Positions 20,295 to 31,290 of a stretch of DNA of 64,000 nt are shown here, piece after piece (position 1 is the first letter of the stretch; each line of letters opens with the position of its first letter). Source of the stretch: Beroe ovata (Eukaryota; Ctenophora; Nuda; Beroida; Beroidae); the NCBI GenBank assembly GCA_946803715.1, contig CAMPET010000018.1, positions 1-64,000 on the forward strand, given 5' to 3'. Both the position numbers and the translations under genes were made by a program. The notes beneath the pieces were generated by a model. The model was not told the origin of the DNA and made no database searches. It was given only the letters and a program-made list of their open reading frames with translations.

Positions 20295-22669
20295 TCAAAG
20301 CTCATACAAGACTGGCTTACATTGAGTACTTTCTGTGGGTGGCTGAGCTCCTGTCTCAGACGGCTGGGTTTCATCGTCGTCGCTTGGTCCAGGTACCCAT
20401 AGACCAGAGTCTATGCACTTCTTCAGCCACAGCTGGGCCTCCTCGGGTGGCATCTTGGTGAGAACCTCTTGGAGCATGCCAATGTCTTGTGTTTCGAAAC
20501 AGTTCTGTAGTTCCTGTGTGAAACAGTGGAAAAATATATCTTCTCAAACACAGTTCAATTCGGAAGAATAATCTCCAAGAATCTGTCAAAGTTACCCCAA
20601 AGCGTGTCACTCACTTTTGGAAGTTCCTCGAAGACCTCCTGTGGATCAAGTCCCCCCGGCCCTAGTCGTTTTTCTCTTTCCTCTGCTTCAATCTGAGGTA
20701 TAGTTCCCAGTTAACTGCAGTTATTAATTATTTTCTACCTAAACATTGTGTTACAGATAGAAAAGGTAGTCGGTCCATTCCAATACCTCTGCCATTAATT
20801 TGTCAGTTTTTTCCTTGGCTCGAGTTTCTATCCTCCCTATAAATGCGTCCAGCTCCGATTGGAAACCTTCCATGTACTTCGCATCACAGGTCTTGATCCT
20901 GAAATCATATGGGGATTTTCCAGAGGAAACTTGGAGAATTAAATACAGCAATCACATATAAACCTCATAACCCATCATACATCCTGACACGATTGCTATT
21001 GCTGGAATTTCAACTCACTTTGTGAAGAATGAATGGACACATGCTATTGGGGGGACTTCCATTGTTTTGGATAATTCTAGAATGTACTGCATCACTATGG
21101 TCTGGTGGGCGACTCTCTTCATCAACTCGTTTTTCTGAGGTAGTGATGGTCATGTGAAATGAGTGTTGAATAGCGCAGATGGTCATGTGAAATGAGTGTT
21201 GAATAGCAACGGAGGAAATGGAAGAGATGTCAATGGCATAGTCTATGAATTGGCACTGAAGAAAGAAGACTTATTTTTCTGTGATACCAGGATTCAACGC
21301 TACTGAAATATATCGGTTGCTTGACACACAATAGACAATAGTATCTCCACAAGTATCTGCTAGTCTCTCGGAGTGGCAGGTATCCAAACGCCGGGCTCTC
21401 CATCACCCACCTCTTCCATTTGGAGATTGACACACCAGTATGTCAAATAGTTAGCCGTGTCTTCGCAAGCTAAGTGAGTGTTGGCGAGCAGGTATTCCTT
21501 ACTGTCATCCCAGTTGCTAAAGAATCCGAACTTCTCTATATCCTTCTTGTACTTGTCCATGAATTGTTGCTGAGGGGCGAGGTATGTGTACGAATTGATG
21601 TAGATTGTATTGATGTTGATTGTATTGTATGATGTAGAATGTACATTGTACACAAGCTGCGCCTTTAGGCAATGTTTAACACAATATAATATCAACATAC
21701 CGACTGATCAAGTCGCTCTTCCTCAGTTATATCTTTGGATTTGTTCTCTATCTTGTTAACTGTCTGTTCAGGGAGTGAAAGTTGGAGAGGGAAGTAAGAA
21801 TCGGAGGGGTATAGGACTCTACGGCGGAGGACTCTACGGCGGAGGACGCTACGGCGGAGGNCGTCTCTACAAATTGTATCAACGTTCCAAGGTGCTAGCT
21901 GGAAAAGCAATTGAGAAATAAGAAGTTGTGGTGCCAAGAGTTAAAGTTATACATGAAGCATAGTGATGTCATCAATATGGTATCGGAAATACATTGAGTC
22001 ATTGTCACAGATTTCTTAGTAGGAAATTCTTACCCTTTCCTGTTTCTCCAACTCTTCCTCTTTGGATTTCCAATCAGCAAACTGCGAGAAAAGAATTTCT
22101 AAACTTCACATTTAGGAGTTTGGCGAACGTCCAGTGTTTTTGGGCTAAGAGTCATATCGGACATGAGATTCGGTTGCGAACCTGCTTTTGTAGCTTCTCA
22201 ATGTCTGCCTCAATCCTTTTCTTCTCAGATTCTTCATCTGCTTGGGCTAGTTTTGCCTTCAGCTCACTGATTTGCCTCTGATTCCTGTTAGAAATGATGT
22301 CAGTTTATATAATCATGCATTGAAATGTATATTGGACAAACTGTATCATTGAAATCCTTATCAACAATTGGGATCAATGTGTGAGTTTACTTGTCGATGC
22401 TCTCCTTTGCCTCTGATTTCTTCTTCTCAAACTCGCCCATTCTCTCCACTCTTGCCTGGTGTCTCCATCGAAACAGGGAGGGAGTATCGATGTTTGGATG
22501 TGTGTCATCCTCATCATCGGATATCTGTGGGATAACACCATCATGCTCGATCAACCAATCAATCGATCAATCAATCAATCGATCAATCAATCAAATAAAC
22601 GATCGCTGAAATCAAAAATAATAAATTACTCGCCTCAATGTCTTTCCATTTACTGTAGTCAATGGGCAT
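20295..22669 (-). CDS. CDC37: Hsp90 co-chaperone Cdc37
   Basis: Cdc37 delivers protein kinases to Hsp90 in the cytosol. Exons on the minus strand: 22669-22634, 22524-22391, 22284-22182, 22081-22034, about 21899-21862 (cut by a single N at 21861), 21763-21701, 21569-21411, 21134-21019, 20898-20787, 20692-20615, 20513-20295. The N-terminus [19 protein letters not shown] then THPNID matches the family's kinase-binding start, including the serine equivalent to the CK2 site Ser13. The middle Hsp90-binding domain is clear ([29 protein letters not shown]), as is the C-terminal GLWVPG. Intron 1 begins with GC (GAG|GCGAGT), a non-canonical GC-AG intron. The exon reading [12 protein letters not shown] should continue with a short FSKS-like stretch; that piece is lost at the N, where a TACGGCGGAGG tandem repeat abuts. 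The C-terminus CKPVLYEL may instead be an intron read-through, because a GTAAGC donor lies just before it. Confidence 0.93.
21806..21860. repeat. Short GACTCTACGGCGGAG tandem repeat at a sequence gap
   Basis: About four near-identical 15-base units end at the N (21861), inside or next to CDC37 exon 5. The repeat probably broke the assembly and swallowed the exon end. Confidence 0.75.
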
Positions 22670-22861
22670 GTCAATTTGACAGAGGCTATGAGAGTTGAAA
22701 AGTTAGAAACAAGGTAATTGCAGTAATCAGAAATCACTATGGGAATATGATCAGAATTTAATCCATGATGAAAGATACCCAAACAATTGCTATTGTTTAA
22801 TGTTAACGTAAAAATGAACTTGACTCAAAGAAATTGACTTAAAGAAAGCTATCAAATGGGG

Positions 22862-24583
22862 TCACCCTATTTCAGCACGACTTATTTCACGAAGTAACAT
22901 AGTTGCATAACAAGATTTAGGAAGAGTAAATCTCAAGCAGATCGCTAATTTATCCCCAGTCGAAGTCCTCTCGAACTCTTTACCCGCTATGACATCCACG
23001 TTGGTCTTGATAAGTTTCTCATCCTCATCACTATACCTAAACATCTCTGTTGTAAACTTGCTGGGTTTGAAGATGACGTTTCTGTAGCATCCACTAACAT
23101 TGAACTCCTTGCCTGTTGGCCCGCCAAAGTTCCCCAGTGACATGCTATCTTCAGACAGAATGTCTGTGAGATAGCCCCGGCACGGGTTGTCAGGTAACAC
23201 AATGTCATAACCAGGGAGTGGGAGGACTATGTCTGAAAACTGTACTCCTCCTACCTCATCCGCTGCTAGTTTTCTTACGGAGTTGTCCGCCCCATGACAA
23301 ACCAAGTCACCCTCCAAAACCTGTGTTCCATGACACTGAATTCGCTTTGATACGAGCTTGTTCCATACGAAACTCTGATAGGCATGGGTGTAGAGTGTTT
23401 GTTGTTTGTGATGTAATGTTTTGAGAGCTCTTTTGAAATCAGTCGGTCTGTCAGATAAGGACTTCAATAACAATCCTTCCGTACAATTCTTATATTTCAA
23501 CTTGTCCAATGCTTCCTTAGCATCGCCCGTTTCCTTATAGTGACATAATGCCTTCGCCTCATCTATCTTGTGATGAGAATTCGCAGTCAGGATAGTAGTG
23601 ACAGCACTGCGATAGTCCTTGTTCAAGATGAACTTGCCAATCTCGTGGGTGTTTCCATCGTTTCCAAATCGTTGTAATCCAAAGTAGTTGATAAATCCAT
23701 TCTCCACGAGAAGGGATCGAATCTTGGCAAGATTTTCCTCAGTCGTGGGCTGACACTCCCTCAACACTATCGTAAATGAATTTCCCGCCAAATCACCCAA
23801 CCTAAAGTCGTCCCTATGAAACGAGTAATCTCCTATCAAAAAATTGTTTCGATATACAAGCGGTTCAGTTTTTATTTCATTCGCTTCAAAGAAGGGTTTA
23901 TTGATGCCCGCAAGGCGCTTTGCCTCCCCAAATTTCCAACACATCTTCTGGGACGTTATTCCCCTCTTGTCTTTCTGACCACCGTAAGAGAAATTACCCG
24001 GTTTAGTCTGTAATATCTTGGACAATTTCAACACGGCATCAGCTGTAGTTATATTCCACTTGAGAAGGGTAAAATGGAGGTTCTGTTCATCTTTATTGAG
24101 GTGTCTGTCTCTGTTGTTATGGAAACTCTTCTTCTTCTGCGACACTCTGATCACAGAACCCTCCCCGTCCTTGACAGTTTCAGACGACAGTTTGTCATTG
24201 AAAGAGCCGACCGATTTGTGTAGGGCAGTGCGATCACCTTTATCAACAGGTGCCGGAAATTCATAACTTAGCAAACTGCCATCAAGAACTTGATTCAGAC
24301 CCCGAGTGATCTCCTCTGATAGGTCCACTAGGAGAGTATCCGGATTGCGATCCGATTTCTGCCTCTGAGGAACGTCGAAGGACTCCAGGATGCATGGCAC
24401 ACCGTCCATTGATATCTCTGTAACAATGAAGTCCTCTATCCGTGATTTCAGTTCCCCTGTTATGGGTGTGAAACCGTGGTTGATGAATTCTGTGAGTCCC
24501 AGAAGATTTGCCCGTGGGGTGCCACCTTTGTGTTTCTTCGGGACTACTTCATCGATATGTGATATATCTGTTTCCCTTTTCAT
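22862..24583 (-). CDS. PUS7: Pseudouridylate synthase 7 (TruD family), single exon
   Basis: PUS7 isomerises uridine to pseudouridine at a UNUAR-type motif, in tRNA (position 13, position 35 of pre-tRNA-Tyr), snRNA and mRNA. The 573-residue intronless frame has the TruD signatures: FSYGGQKDKRGITSQ with the presumed catalytic Asp near residue 205, GLQRFGNDGNTHEIGK near 300-313, and LYTHAYQSFVWNKLVSKRI near 390. The N-terminal motif NLLGLTEFINHGFTPI and VTEI match the eukaryotic-type enzyme. It is shorter than human PUS7 (661), lacking mainly N-terminal extension. The first ATG was taken as start; the CDC37 start codon lies only 193 bases beyond its stop on the same strand. Cellular site (nucleus/cytosol) is inferred from the family. 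Confidence 0.93.
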   Translation of the reverse strand: MKRETDISHIDEVVPKKHKGGTPRANLLGLTEFINHGFTPITGELKSRIEDFIVTEISMDGVPCILESFDVPQRQKSDRNPDTLLVDLSEEITRGLNQVLDGSLLSYEFPAPVDKGDRTALHKSVGSFNDKLSSETVKDGEGSVIRVSQKKKSFHNNRDRHLNKDEQNLHFTLLKWNITTADAVLKLSKILQTKPGNFSYGGQKDKRGITSQKMCWKFGEAKRLAGINKPFFEANEIKTEPLVYRNNFLIGDYSFHRDDFRLGDLAGNSFTIVLRECQPTTEENLAKIRSLLVENGFINYFGLQRFGNDGNTHEIGKFILNKDYRSAVTTILTANSHHKIDEAKALCHYKETGDAKEALDKLKYKNCTEGLLLKSLSDRPTDFKRALKTLHHKQQTLYTHAYQSFVWNKLVSKRIQCHGTQVLEGDLVCHGADNSVRKLAADEVGGVQFSDIVLPLPGYDIVLPDNPCRGYLTDILSEDSMSLGNFGGPTGKEFNVSGCYRNVIFKPSKFTTEMFRYSDEDEKLIKTNVDVIAGKEFERTSTGDKLAICLRFTLPKSCYATMLLREISRAEIG

Positions 24584-25356
24584 TTCGTCATGAGGCTAAG
24601 AATGTAGCAGAAGTCTCATTACAATATTCATACTTACATTTAACATATTTGATGTTATAGAAATTCCATCCAGGGAAAGCAAATCTACCGCTAAAACGTC
24701 ACCGAAATTCCACCCTATATCCATCTTTCCAGATTACTCGATAGAGTGAATGACGTCACAGGATGTAGGAATAGATAACGAATCAAATAACCAGAAATAT
24801 GGGATTGAGGTGTCGAGGAAGAATATCGATCTATAATCATCATATCACACAAACTGACACGTTTTTGGTGGAAAAGTAGTTTTGTCGACCCTTAATTTAG
24901 GAACCAATTATCGGATTGACGTGAAACTTTGGTTGTCCGAGTTTCTAATGGTTCTTGAGCTTTAATTGAAGGTTCACGTGCTTTACTGTATTACGTCTGT
25001 GGGTTTCTTCGAGATTGATCGTACAAACAGTTCCAATAGGAAGCTCTACTAACTGTTAGTGGCTACAAAATGTTATTAAATACCAATAAACAAACTTAAA
25101 ACTGCAAAAATTCCGAATAAAAACTTTAAACATGAAAATTTTTAATCAACTCACAATAGTGTGTTTGGTTGTAGGTTTAAGGGCCTCGCTGACTACAAAA
25201 TCCCAAAACTATGTTTACAAAGTCAATTCGCATAACGGTTCAGTCTGAGAACTGGTGATATGTGCCTTATAGTCACTGGAGGTTTGTAAGGAACTGCAAA
25301 AAAGACTATTCATTTGTTGGTTGGATCATACCTAAGGATTAATGGGTAGAGAGGGT
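24584..25356. other. Interval between PUS7 and the CDK gene
   Basis: No gene is visible. It should contain the PUS7 promoter on the left and the CDK 3' UTR on the right. AT-rich with no notable repeat. Confidence 0.4.
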
Positions 25357-27022
25357 TCAATGGTACCGCAATTTTGGAGGTGGAATCACATCTCTGAAGT
25401 AATTATGCTGCAGTGCCATTGGGCAGTCAATCCGCCTATCTGGGCAATAGATCAACATTTTCTGAAAAAATGGTATTCATCAGATTCATATCAGATGCAT
25501 ATCATCACGAAGAAAACGACGGCTATCAAGCATTGTTCTGAAGGAAGAAGTTCGTACCCTGAGTAGGTTTTGTCCCTCCACCTCCAGATCTCCTATGACA
25601 TTGATTATGTCCTGTCTGTCCCACTTGGGGAATTTGTCCTTGTAATCAGGGAGTTGGGAAAAACCGGGCCAAATCGTGTCATCGGGCGTGCCCAAAGTTC
25701 TGAGTGATATGTCTTTGTGATTCATTCGAGAAAGCCACGCGAAGCAGAAAATAAACGCGTGTGTGACGAATTTTTGCGCGTAAGCTAGATCAAATAAAAC
25801 TTCGCGTGTGCGCTCCAGTTGTAGCAGATTGTGACATGATGTGGCAATCGGACATCTACCACTAAACTGCGGCAAACCTGAATATCCTGAAGAGCTGGTC
25901 GATTTCGGAATCTCCTTGAAAGAGTGACCTGCCCGTTACCATTTCCGCTAGGATACACCCTATACTCCATACATCGACACCGAATGAGTAGTTCTGACAA
26001 CCGAGTAGTATCTCGGGCGCACGGTACCATAGTGTAACTACTTCGTGGGTGTACGTGCGCACTGGAATACTTATGGATCGGGCTAGCCCGAAATCTGCTA
26101 ACTTAAGAGCGCCCTGTGGTTAATGTCAGGATTAACAATGACTGCTTTTGAGGACCAGTGTTCCAGTAAAAGATAACAGTTCATGCTTATTTTGAAATAG
26201 TGTTGTGGTTTTGAGTTACCTGGGAATTGATGAGTAGGTTTTGAGGCTTCAAGTCTCTGTGCAAGATGCGTTTCTGGTGGCAAAACGCAACGCCAGATAT
26301 GAGCTGGTACAAGAAACTCTGAAAATGTACAATGTATATGTATTATGCGTATACAATGTGAATGGAAATATGTGAGTTGAAAGAAACCTTCAGCAAATTC
26401 CAACCTTTATGATGTACTGGGGCATGGGCTTCCCACCATACGAATCAATATACTTCTTCAGGTCTTGATCGAGGTACTCAAATACTAAGTGTAGCTTCTT
26501 TTCACCATTACTGTGCAGTACATCGATCAACCTGGAAGGGATTGTGTCTATGGAATAATAGACACAATCCTGAAGCCAGATGTTTTCTGGTGAAAGAATT
26601 TTCGTTGAAGTAGGATTCTGTGCACAAATTTGCGAATTCTAGGCTCAAAGTTTCTTAGTTTCTTAATTGTAAATCAACGGAGTTTCTTAATTTTTTCAGA
26701 ATTCAAGGCTCGGTTTCTTAAATTTTCAGAAATCCTAGGATCAGTTTTTTATAGAAAAAACTGAGTGTATTATCATGACGGAAGGTTCAATATCTCAAGA
26801 AAAATGAATACGCTACTTGACAATATTGAAGTCCTCTGAGAGTTCCTTCAGAAAGGATATTTCCCGTATCGCAGTGCTGGGAACGCCCTCGCTGTCACTG
26901 TCTAGTCTGATTCTTTTCAGTGCGACAATCTGATTGGTTCTGATGTTCCTGGCTTTGTATACCACACCGTATGTTCCTTCGCCGATTTTCTCTAATCGCT
27001 CATACTCATCGATAGTGTTCAT
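25357..27022 (-). CDS. PSTAIRE cyclin-dependent kinase (CDK1/CDK2 type)
   Basis: This is a cell-cycle Ser/Thr kinase activated by cyclins. Six exons on the minus strand: 27022-26817, 26531-26405, 26318-26220, 26113-25878, 25699-25558, 25461-25357, giving 304 residues. Visible features: glycine loop GEGTYGVVY with the inhibitory Thr-Tyr pair, cyclin-binding helix PSTAIRE, catalytic [14 protein letters not shown], activation segment [15 protein letters not shown] with the CAK-target Thr, and [13 protein letters not shown]. The final exon ([11 protein letters not shown]...ALQHNYF) supplies the normal lobe end; without splicing it, the previous exon reads on to a stop at about 25486. Features are mixed between CDK1 (KYID, MLIYxP) and CDK2 (RTYTHEV, YKARN), so I leave the paralogue open. 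Odd: the usual HPNIV after the PSTAIRE helix reads SEDFNIV, with one extra residue. CDKs are classic Cdc37 clients, and a CDC37 gene is close by, probably by coincidence. Confidence 0.93.
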
Positions 27023-27541
27023 CCCCTAGTGTAGATTCATATTTATAGGTTTGGAGTTTGGAACCAGGTTGTCTACTGCTACTGTATTACTTGAATAGTT
27101 CGAGTACTGCCTTTTGATGTATCAGATGAAACACACACTACCATGAAAGTTCTCACCCATGGATATTGTCTTCAACTATAGAACTATGAACAATGATAAC
27201 ACCAGACATTAGAAGAGTAGATATCAAAATATGATTTCCAAACCCTTAACTCAACATTACTACGAGCACGTGCAAACTCAAACGAACTCCCACAAGCCCC
27301 ACACTCTACACCCTCAGTACACAGTACACACACTCACTTGCAAACGCTCGAACACCTTCTAGCGGTAGTCGCATAAAACAATATAGTAGTCACCATACAT
27401 TCAAACAATCGTACTCTTCCCAAAATCACTACTCCTTCATTATCATTCAATTCAAGTCTCTCTGATTTCAATCCAAGAATTTAAGGGGGAATCATGCCCC
27501 CTGAAGCAGAGATCACGTGACACAGGCGTATGAGTGTGGAT

Positions 27542-28188
27542 TCAACTCGTTCTCAGCTGCTTGTTAGATGGTCCTGGTTCCTCATTATTCTCAATGTCAC
27601 TGACATCCCTCTTTTTCGTGTTACAACCGACATTGCCTTGTGCTCCATGACCCTGGAGTGATACATCAGTTTAGCAAGAATTCGTGATGAACCGATCGGA
27701 GAGATTATTCAAGAGCATCATAGTGCATCCTATAATCGGATATTTTGGATAACACTTAAAAAGAGCTTTAGCTACCTAATTATTGCGAAACGAACTACGG
27801 TTTAGACTACCTTGACGTAGTGCCACTTTTTGCTGTAGTATTTCACCAGAAGACTCCTCCTGTCGGACACGATAACTTGAGGCTGTGGGTCAGTGTCCTT
27901 CTTCACAGCAATGTACTGTATCGGTCTCTTGTTCTGGGGACAGGAGATGTTACTATCTGAGAAACCTCAATTATACAAGGTTTACGTCTGAAGAGACATT
28001 AAGCACTCATCAAAGATCGCTAGGTATTGCTCACATAAACTGACCAAGGTTTTACTTCTATCGTAAAGAGAAAAGTTTTTCATGTTGAAGGAAGGAAGGT
28101 CTGTTAGACATGACTCCTGTTTTCCTTGACTCGATTGGTTGCTAGATTGTGGCGTTCTCTCACACGCCTTCAAATTATCAGTCGACAT
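27542..28188 (-). CDS. DDA1: DET1- and DDB1-associated protein 1
   Basis: DDA1 is a small core-associated subunit of CRL4 (CUL4-DDB1) ubiquitin ligases; it binds DDB1 and helps DET1- and DCAF-containing complexes. Three exons: 28188-28045, 27933-27811, 27652-27542, giving 125 residues (human has 102). The family pattern is visible: LPSFNMKNFSLY (human-type LP.YN..NFS.F), then NKRPIQYIA, then QVIVSDRRSLLVKYYSKKWH, matching the I-V-T-x-K-x-N-I-L-x-R-Y-L-x-x-x-W pattern. The N-terminal 30 residues (Ser/Gln-rich) and the acidic-basic tail are variable. The donor after exon 1 (TTG|GTCAGT) was chosen because it keeps frame. The small size leaves some doubt, but three separate matching blocks in order are persuasive. 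Confidence 0.82.
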
Positions 28189-28887
28189 GTCGGGCTAACT
28201 ACCGTAAAGAGGGAGATTTCTATTTCATGAATATTCAAATATAGGAACAAATCAAGAGGCATCATTCTAGAATTCAACCATTTTTCAGACTAGAGGAAGA
28301 AATTGAATTCGATATTTAACGATACAAAGTTAATTTGTCTGATAAGATAACACGAATCCGAAAACCACTAAAATAGTTTGAGCAACGAGGTTTTCGTTTT
28401 ATCTGTTTCTGAACAAATTGCTAGCAAAACCTTACATCAGCACNACAGAGGCCGGAGGCCGCGGGTCCTGCTAGTATAGGAATAAATCAAGAGGCATCAT
28501 TCTAGAATTCAACCATTCGTCAGACTAGAGCAGGAAATTGAATTTGATATTTAACAATACAAAGTTAATTTGTCTGATAAGATAATACGAATCCGAAAAC
28601 CACTAAAATAGTTTGAGCAACGAGGTTTTCGTTTTGTCTGTCTCTGAACAAATTGCTAGCAAAACCTTACATCAGCACAGGTTCCTGAATTTGGATTCTA
28701 AGGTTACAACAGAATTGTGGTGAGTTTCTGTTGCGACTTCAGATCAAGGAATTAACTCTAACTAAATAACTTCATTTTGGACCAGCCTTTAAAGCAATAA
28801 ATAAATAAATATCAGCTCAAAAACTTAAGATATGAAACGTTGTGTAATAAATGGTTTGGTATTCCATTATCATTATTGAGCATAATG
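28189..28887. other. Interval between DDA1 and MOGS with a duplicated block
   Basis: A 200-base block (28240-28443) is repeated at about 28475-28678, separated by a single N at 28444 and a short GC-rich piece; the copies differ at roughly ten positions. Both carry CTAGAATTCAACCATT and GTTTGAGCAACGAGGTTTTC. No gene is seen; the MOGS 3' end lies on the right. Confidence 0.7.
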
Positions 28888-31290
28888 CTAGTACTGTTCC
28901 CCCATGATAAGAACTACAAGACTACTCCACCCAGTAAACGGGTGAACACTCTGTCCCTTTCCTGTCTGACAATTGTATTGCTCCCAAATGTAACCAGTCT
29001 TCTTGTATTCTCTGAACATATTCTCAATAATGTTACTCCTCAACTCAGTATACAACTCCGAACACAGACTCTGATAGGGACCCGGAACTTTAGAGTAGTG
29101 ATCAAGCGCTCTGATAGTCAGGAAGTTGATGTTAATCCAAACAGGACCACGCCAGTACGGTGCATCATGTTCTGTATTATACTTCAGGTAGTAGAAATCT
29201 GATTTACCCACAGAACACAACCCATATTTGCTCCAAATCCCGTTAGGGGCTTTGAGATTGTTCAAAATGTGACCTAGTTCCGGAGATGCCGGCTCGAGAA
29301 TGTTCAAAATAAATGGAAATAGATTAACATAGCCTTGGACTTTAACAAACTGTTCTTGAGGCAGTTTTCTCACCACTCGTCGTTTTTGGAATGGCTGTCC
29401 ATTAGAAATGTGCTTATCAACAAGACCTACTTTATCTGAGTGCAAACCGTAGTCTGCAAAGTATTCGCCTGTCCAGTGGAGCTCCTTCAATTTAGCATTA
29501 TCAGACAGCTGATCGGCAGTTTCCCTGTATTTATCAACCTTCATCCCAATGAGATCCCCTAAACTTGCCAATGATCTCGAAGCAAAAGCAATCCAACACC
29601 TCAAATCAACATGATACTCATCAGACGACGGATGGGAAGCCCTGGGATAATCGTCCAAACCACTGGTCAGAGTTTTGGGGTTCAGTTCTCTGTCAGTGGT
29701 TTCGTTCCTACCCCTCCATCGGTAGGTGGTTGGGAGGGGACCAACCTGAGTGGTATTGTACCAGTTGAACCACAGTGTCAACCTGTGAAATATCTTCTTC
29801 AAACTAGAGTGATGATCCAGTATTTCAGACGGCTGCATTGAGTTATACATTGAATCAAGCGCCAAAAATAACGTCGGAGGATTCGCATAATCAGCATTTT
29901 GTACAACGAACTCGCTCGGAACTTTCATAAGAGCCTCATTTCCAAGAATTTGTTCTCTTGGGATCCATCCATCAGCATTCATCAGGTTCAACCAATGACC
30001 AATAACCTCCATGCTAATAGTAGTGTCCCACTTACTGATAAGCAGCTGATGGAAACCTTCGTCCCAAAGAAATCCCCTGGGGAAGAATGCTCTGGATGGA
30101 ACAGCAGAATAAAGTGCAGCTGGCCAGTAGTAGACGGGATCTTCCACTTCTGATGATTTTACAATTGATTTACCATAAAAGTAACCAATCCCGCCTATCA
30201 AGTTGCTGAACGTGCTTTTAGCGAAGCTGATGTGGTCCTCATCAAAACCTTTTGACTTGAGGCTGAACTTACTTTCAAACTTCTTATCAAAATCATCTTT
30301 ATATGTCTTCAATAACCGGTCATATTCAACACCTTCCAAGGCTACATTGGCTGACCGATCAATATTAAGATTTTCATAGATCACCTCAACCTCAGCTCCT
30401 AGTGGGAGAACCAATTGCATTACAACAGCATTACTGCTCTCATCACAAGGACTGTCTGCTGTCTGGAGACCTGCGAACTTATTGATTCCGTCACGGTAAC
30501 TTCTCAAGCTCTCCTTCACGTAGTCAGATAACAAGTGAAGAGGCACTTCACTATCACATATCATGGCAGTGTGAAACAACTTTGCCCCTGGAGAAACTGT
30601 CTTGTATCTCATATGAAATTTCCCTAGCTCAGGTGTTTCACCATATATGGAGTATCCATTAGGAAGAGTCGATATCCTGACTTTTGACTGGCTATGTTCG
30701 ATCCCCAAGTACCAGAAAAGACTAATAGCAGAGGGAGCCCTGCCATTACCGCTTGCCTCAACCTTAACCCTAGCCGACCAATCCTGCAGAAGGAAGTTCG
30801 TCTTAGCGAAGCTGGTTTCAAGGTTATACCCCTTGTCCTTGAGTTGCTGGATTCCGAATTTATTACCATCATGTGCTGTCCATATGAAAGATTGAAGCTC
30901 ATTCTGCTCTGATGTGTGTCTGAACTCACCCCTATCTGAACCCGGGAATATGGGCATCCACATGAGACCAAATATAACAGATTGAGGGATTCTTGGACGC
31001 ATACCAAAATAAACCTGTGGTCTGTAACTTCCCCATAATCTCATCAAATGATCTTCGGAACCCGTGCAACAGTCAGGGTCAACAAGAGGTAAGTATGAGG
31101 GAGATGTCAGAGTCTCTGGCTTCATTATAAGAACTCGGACTAAGCCACCAGTCAATATTACAGCACACAGAACTGCTACAAACGTGTTAATTGATCCGGA
31201 CTTTTCCTTCTCTTTCTTAGGTTTAACCACTTTTGCGTTTGGTGGCTTTTCTTTGACATGACGACGCTTAAGTGTTGCCTCTGAACTCAT
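28888..31290 (-). CDS. MOGS: Mannosyl-oligosaccharide glucosidase (glucosidase I), single exon
   Basis: Glucosidase I removes the terminal alpha-1,2-glucose from the Glc3Man9GlcNAc2 N-glycan in the ER, the first trimming step. The 800-residue intronless frame is a type II membrane protein: a basic cytosolic tail (RRHVKEKPPN, PKKEKEK), one membrane segment at about residues 35-57, then the lumenal GH63 domain. Landmarks are WGSYRPQVYFGMRPR near 92, the catalytic-region FPRGFLWDEGFHQLL near 405-418, WRGPVWININ, and near the end YIWEQYN plus HPFTGWSSLVVLIMGE. Acidic residues in WDEG and WEQY fit GH63 catalysis. The length is close to the human 837. The start ATG is the first in frame after a stop. 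It lies between DDA1 and the J-domain gene, all minus strand. Confidence 0.95.
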   Translation of the reverse strand: MSSEATLKRRHVKEKPPNAKVVKPKKEKEKSGSINTFVAVLCAVILTGGLVRVLIMKPETLTSPSYLPLVDPDCCTGSEDHLMRLWGSYRPQVYFGMRPRIPQSVIFGLMWMPIFPGSDRGEFRHTSEQNELQSFIWTAHDGNKFGIQQLKDKGYNLETSFAKTNFLLQDWSARVKVEASGNGRAPSAISLFWYLGIEHSQSKVRISTLPNGYSIYGETPELGKFHMRYKTVSPGAKLFHTAMICDSEVPLHLLSDYVKESLRSYRDGINKFAGLQTADSPCDESSNAVVMQLVLPLGAEVEVIYENLNIDRSANVALEGVEYDRLLKTYKDDFDKKFESKFSLKSKGFDEDHISFAKSTFSNLIGGIGYFYGKSIVKSSEVEDPVYYWPAALYSAVPSRAFFPRGFLWDEGFHQLLISKWDTTISMEVIGHWLNLMNADGWIPREQILGNEALMKVPSEFVVQNADYANPPTLFLALDSMYNSMQPSEILDHHSSLKKIFHRLTLWFNWYNTTQVGPLPTTYRWRGRNETTDRELNPKTLTSGLDDYPRASHPSSDEYHVDLRCWIAFASRSLASLGDLIGMKVDKYRETADQLSDNAKLKELHWTGEYFADYGLHSDKVGLVDKHISNGQPFQKRRVVRKLPQEQFVKVQGYVNLFPFILNILEPASPELGHILNNLKAPNGIWSKYGLCSVGKSDFYYLKYNTEHDAPYWRGPVWININFLTIRALDHYSKVPGPYQSLCSELYTELRSNIIENMFREYKKTGYIWEQYNCQTGKGQSVHPFTGWSSLVVLIMGEQY

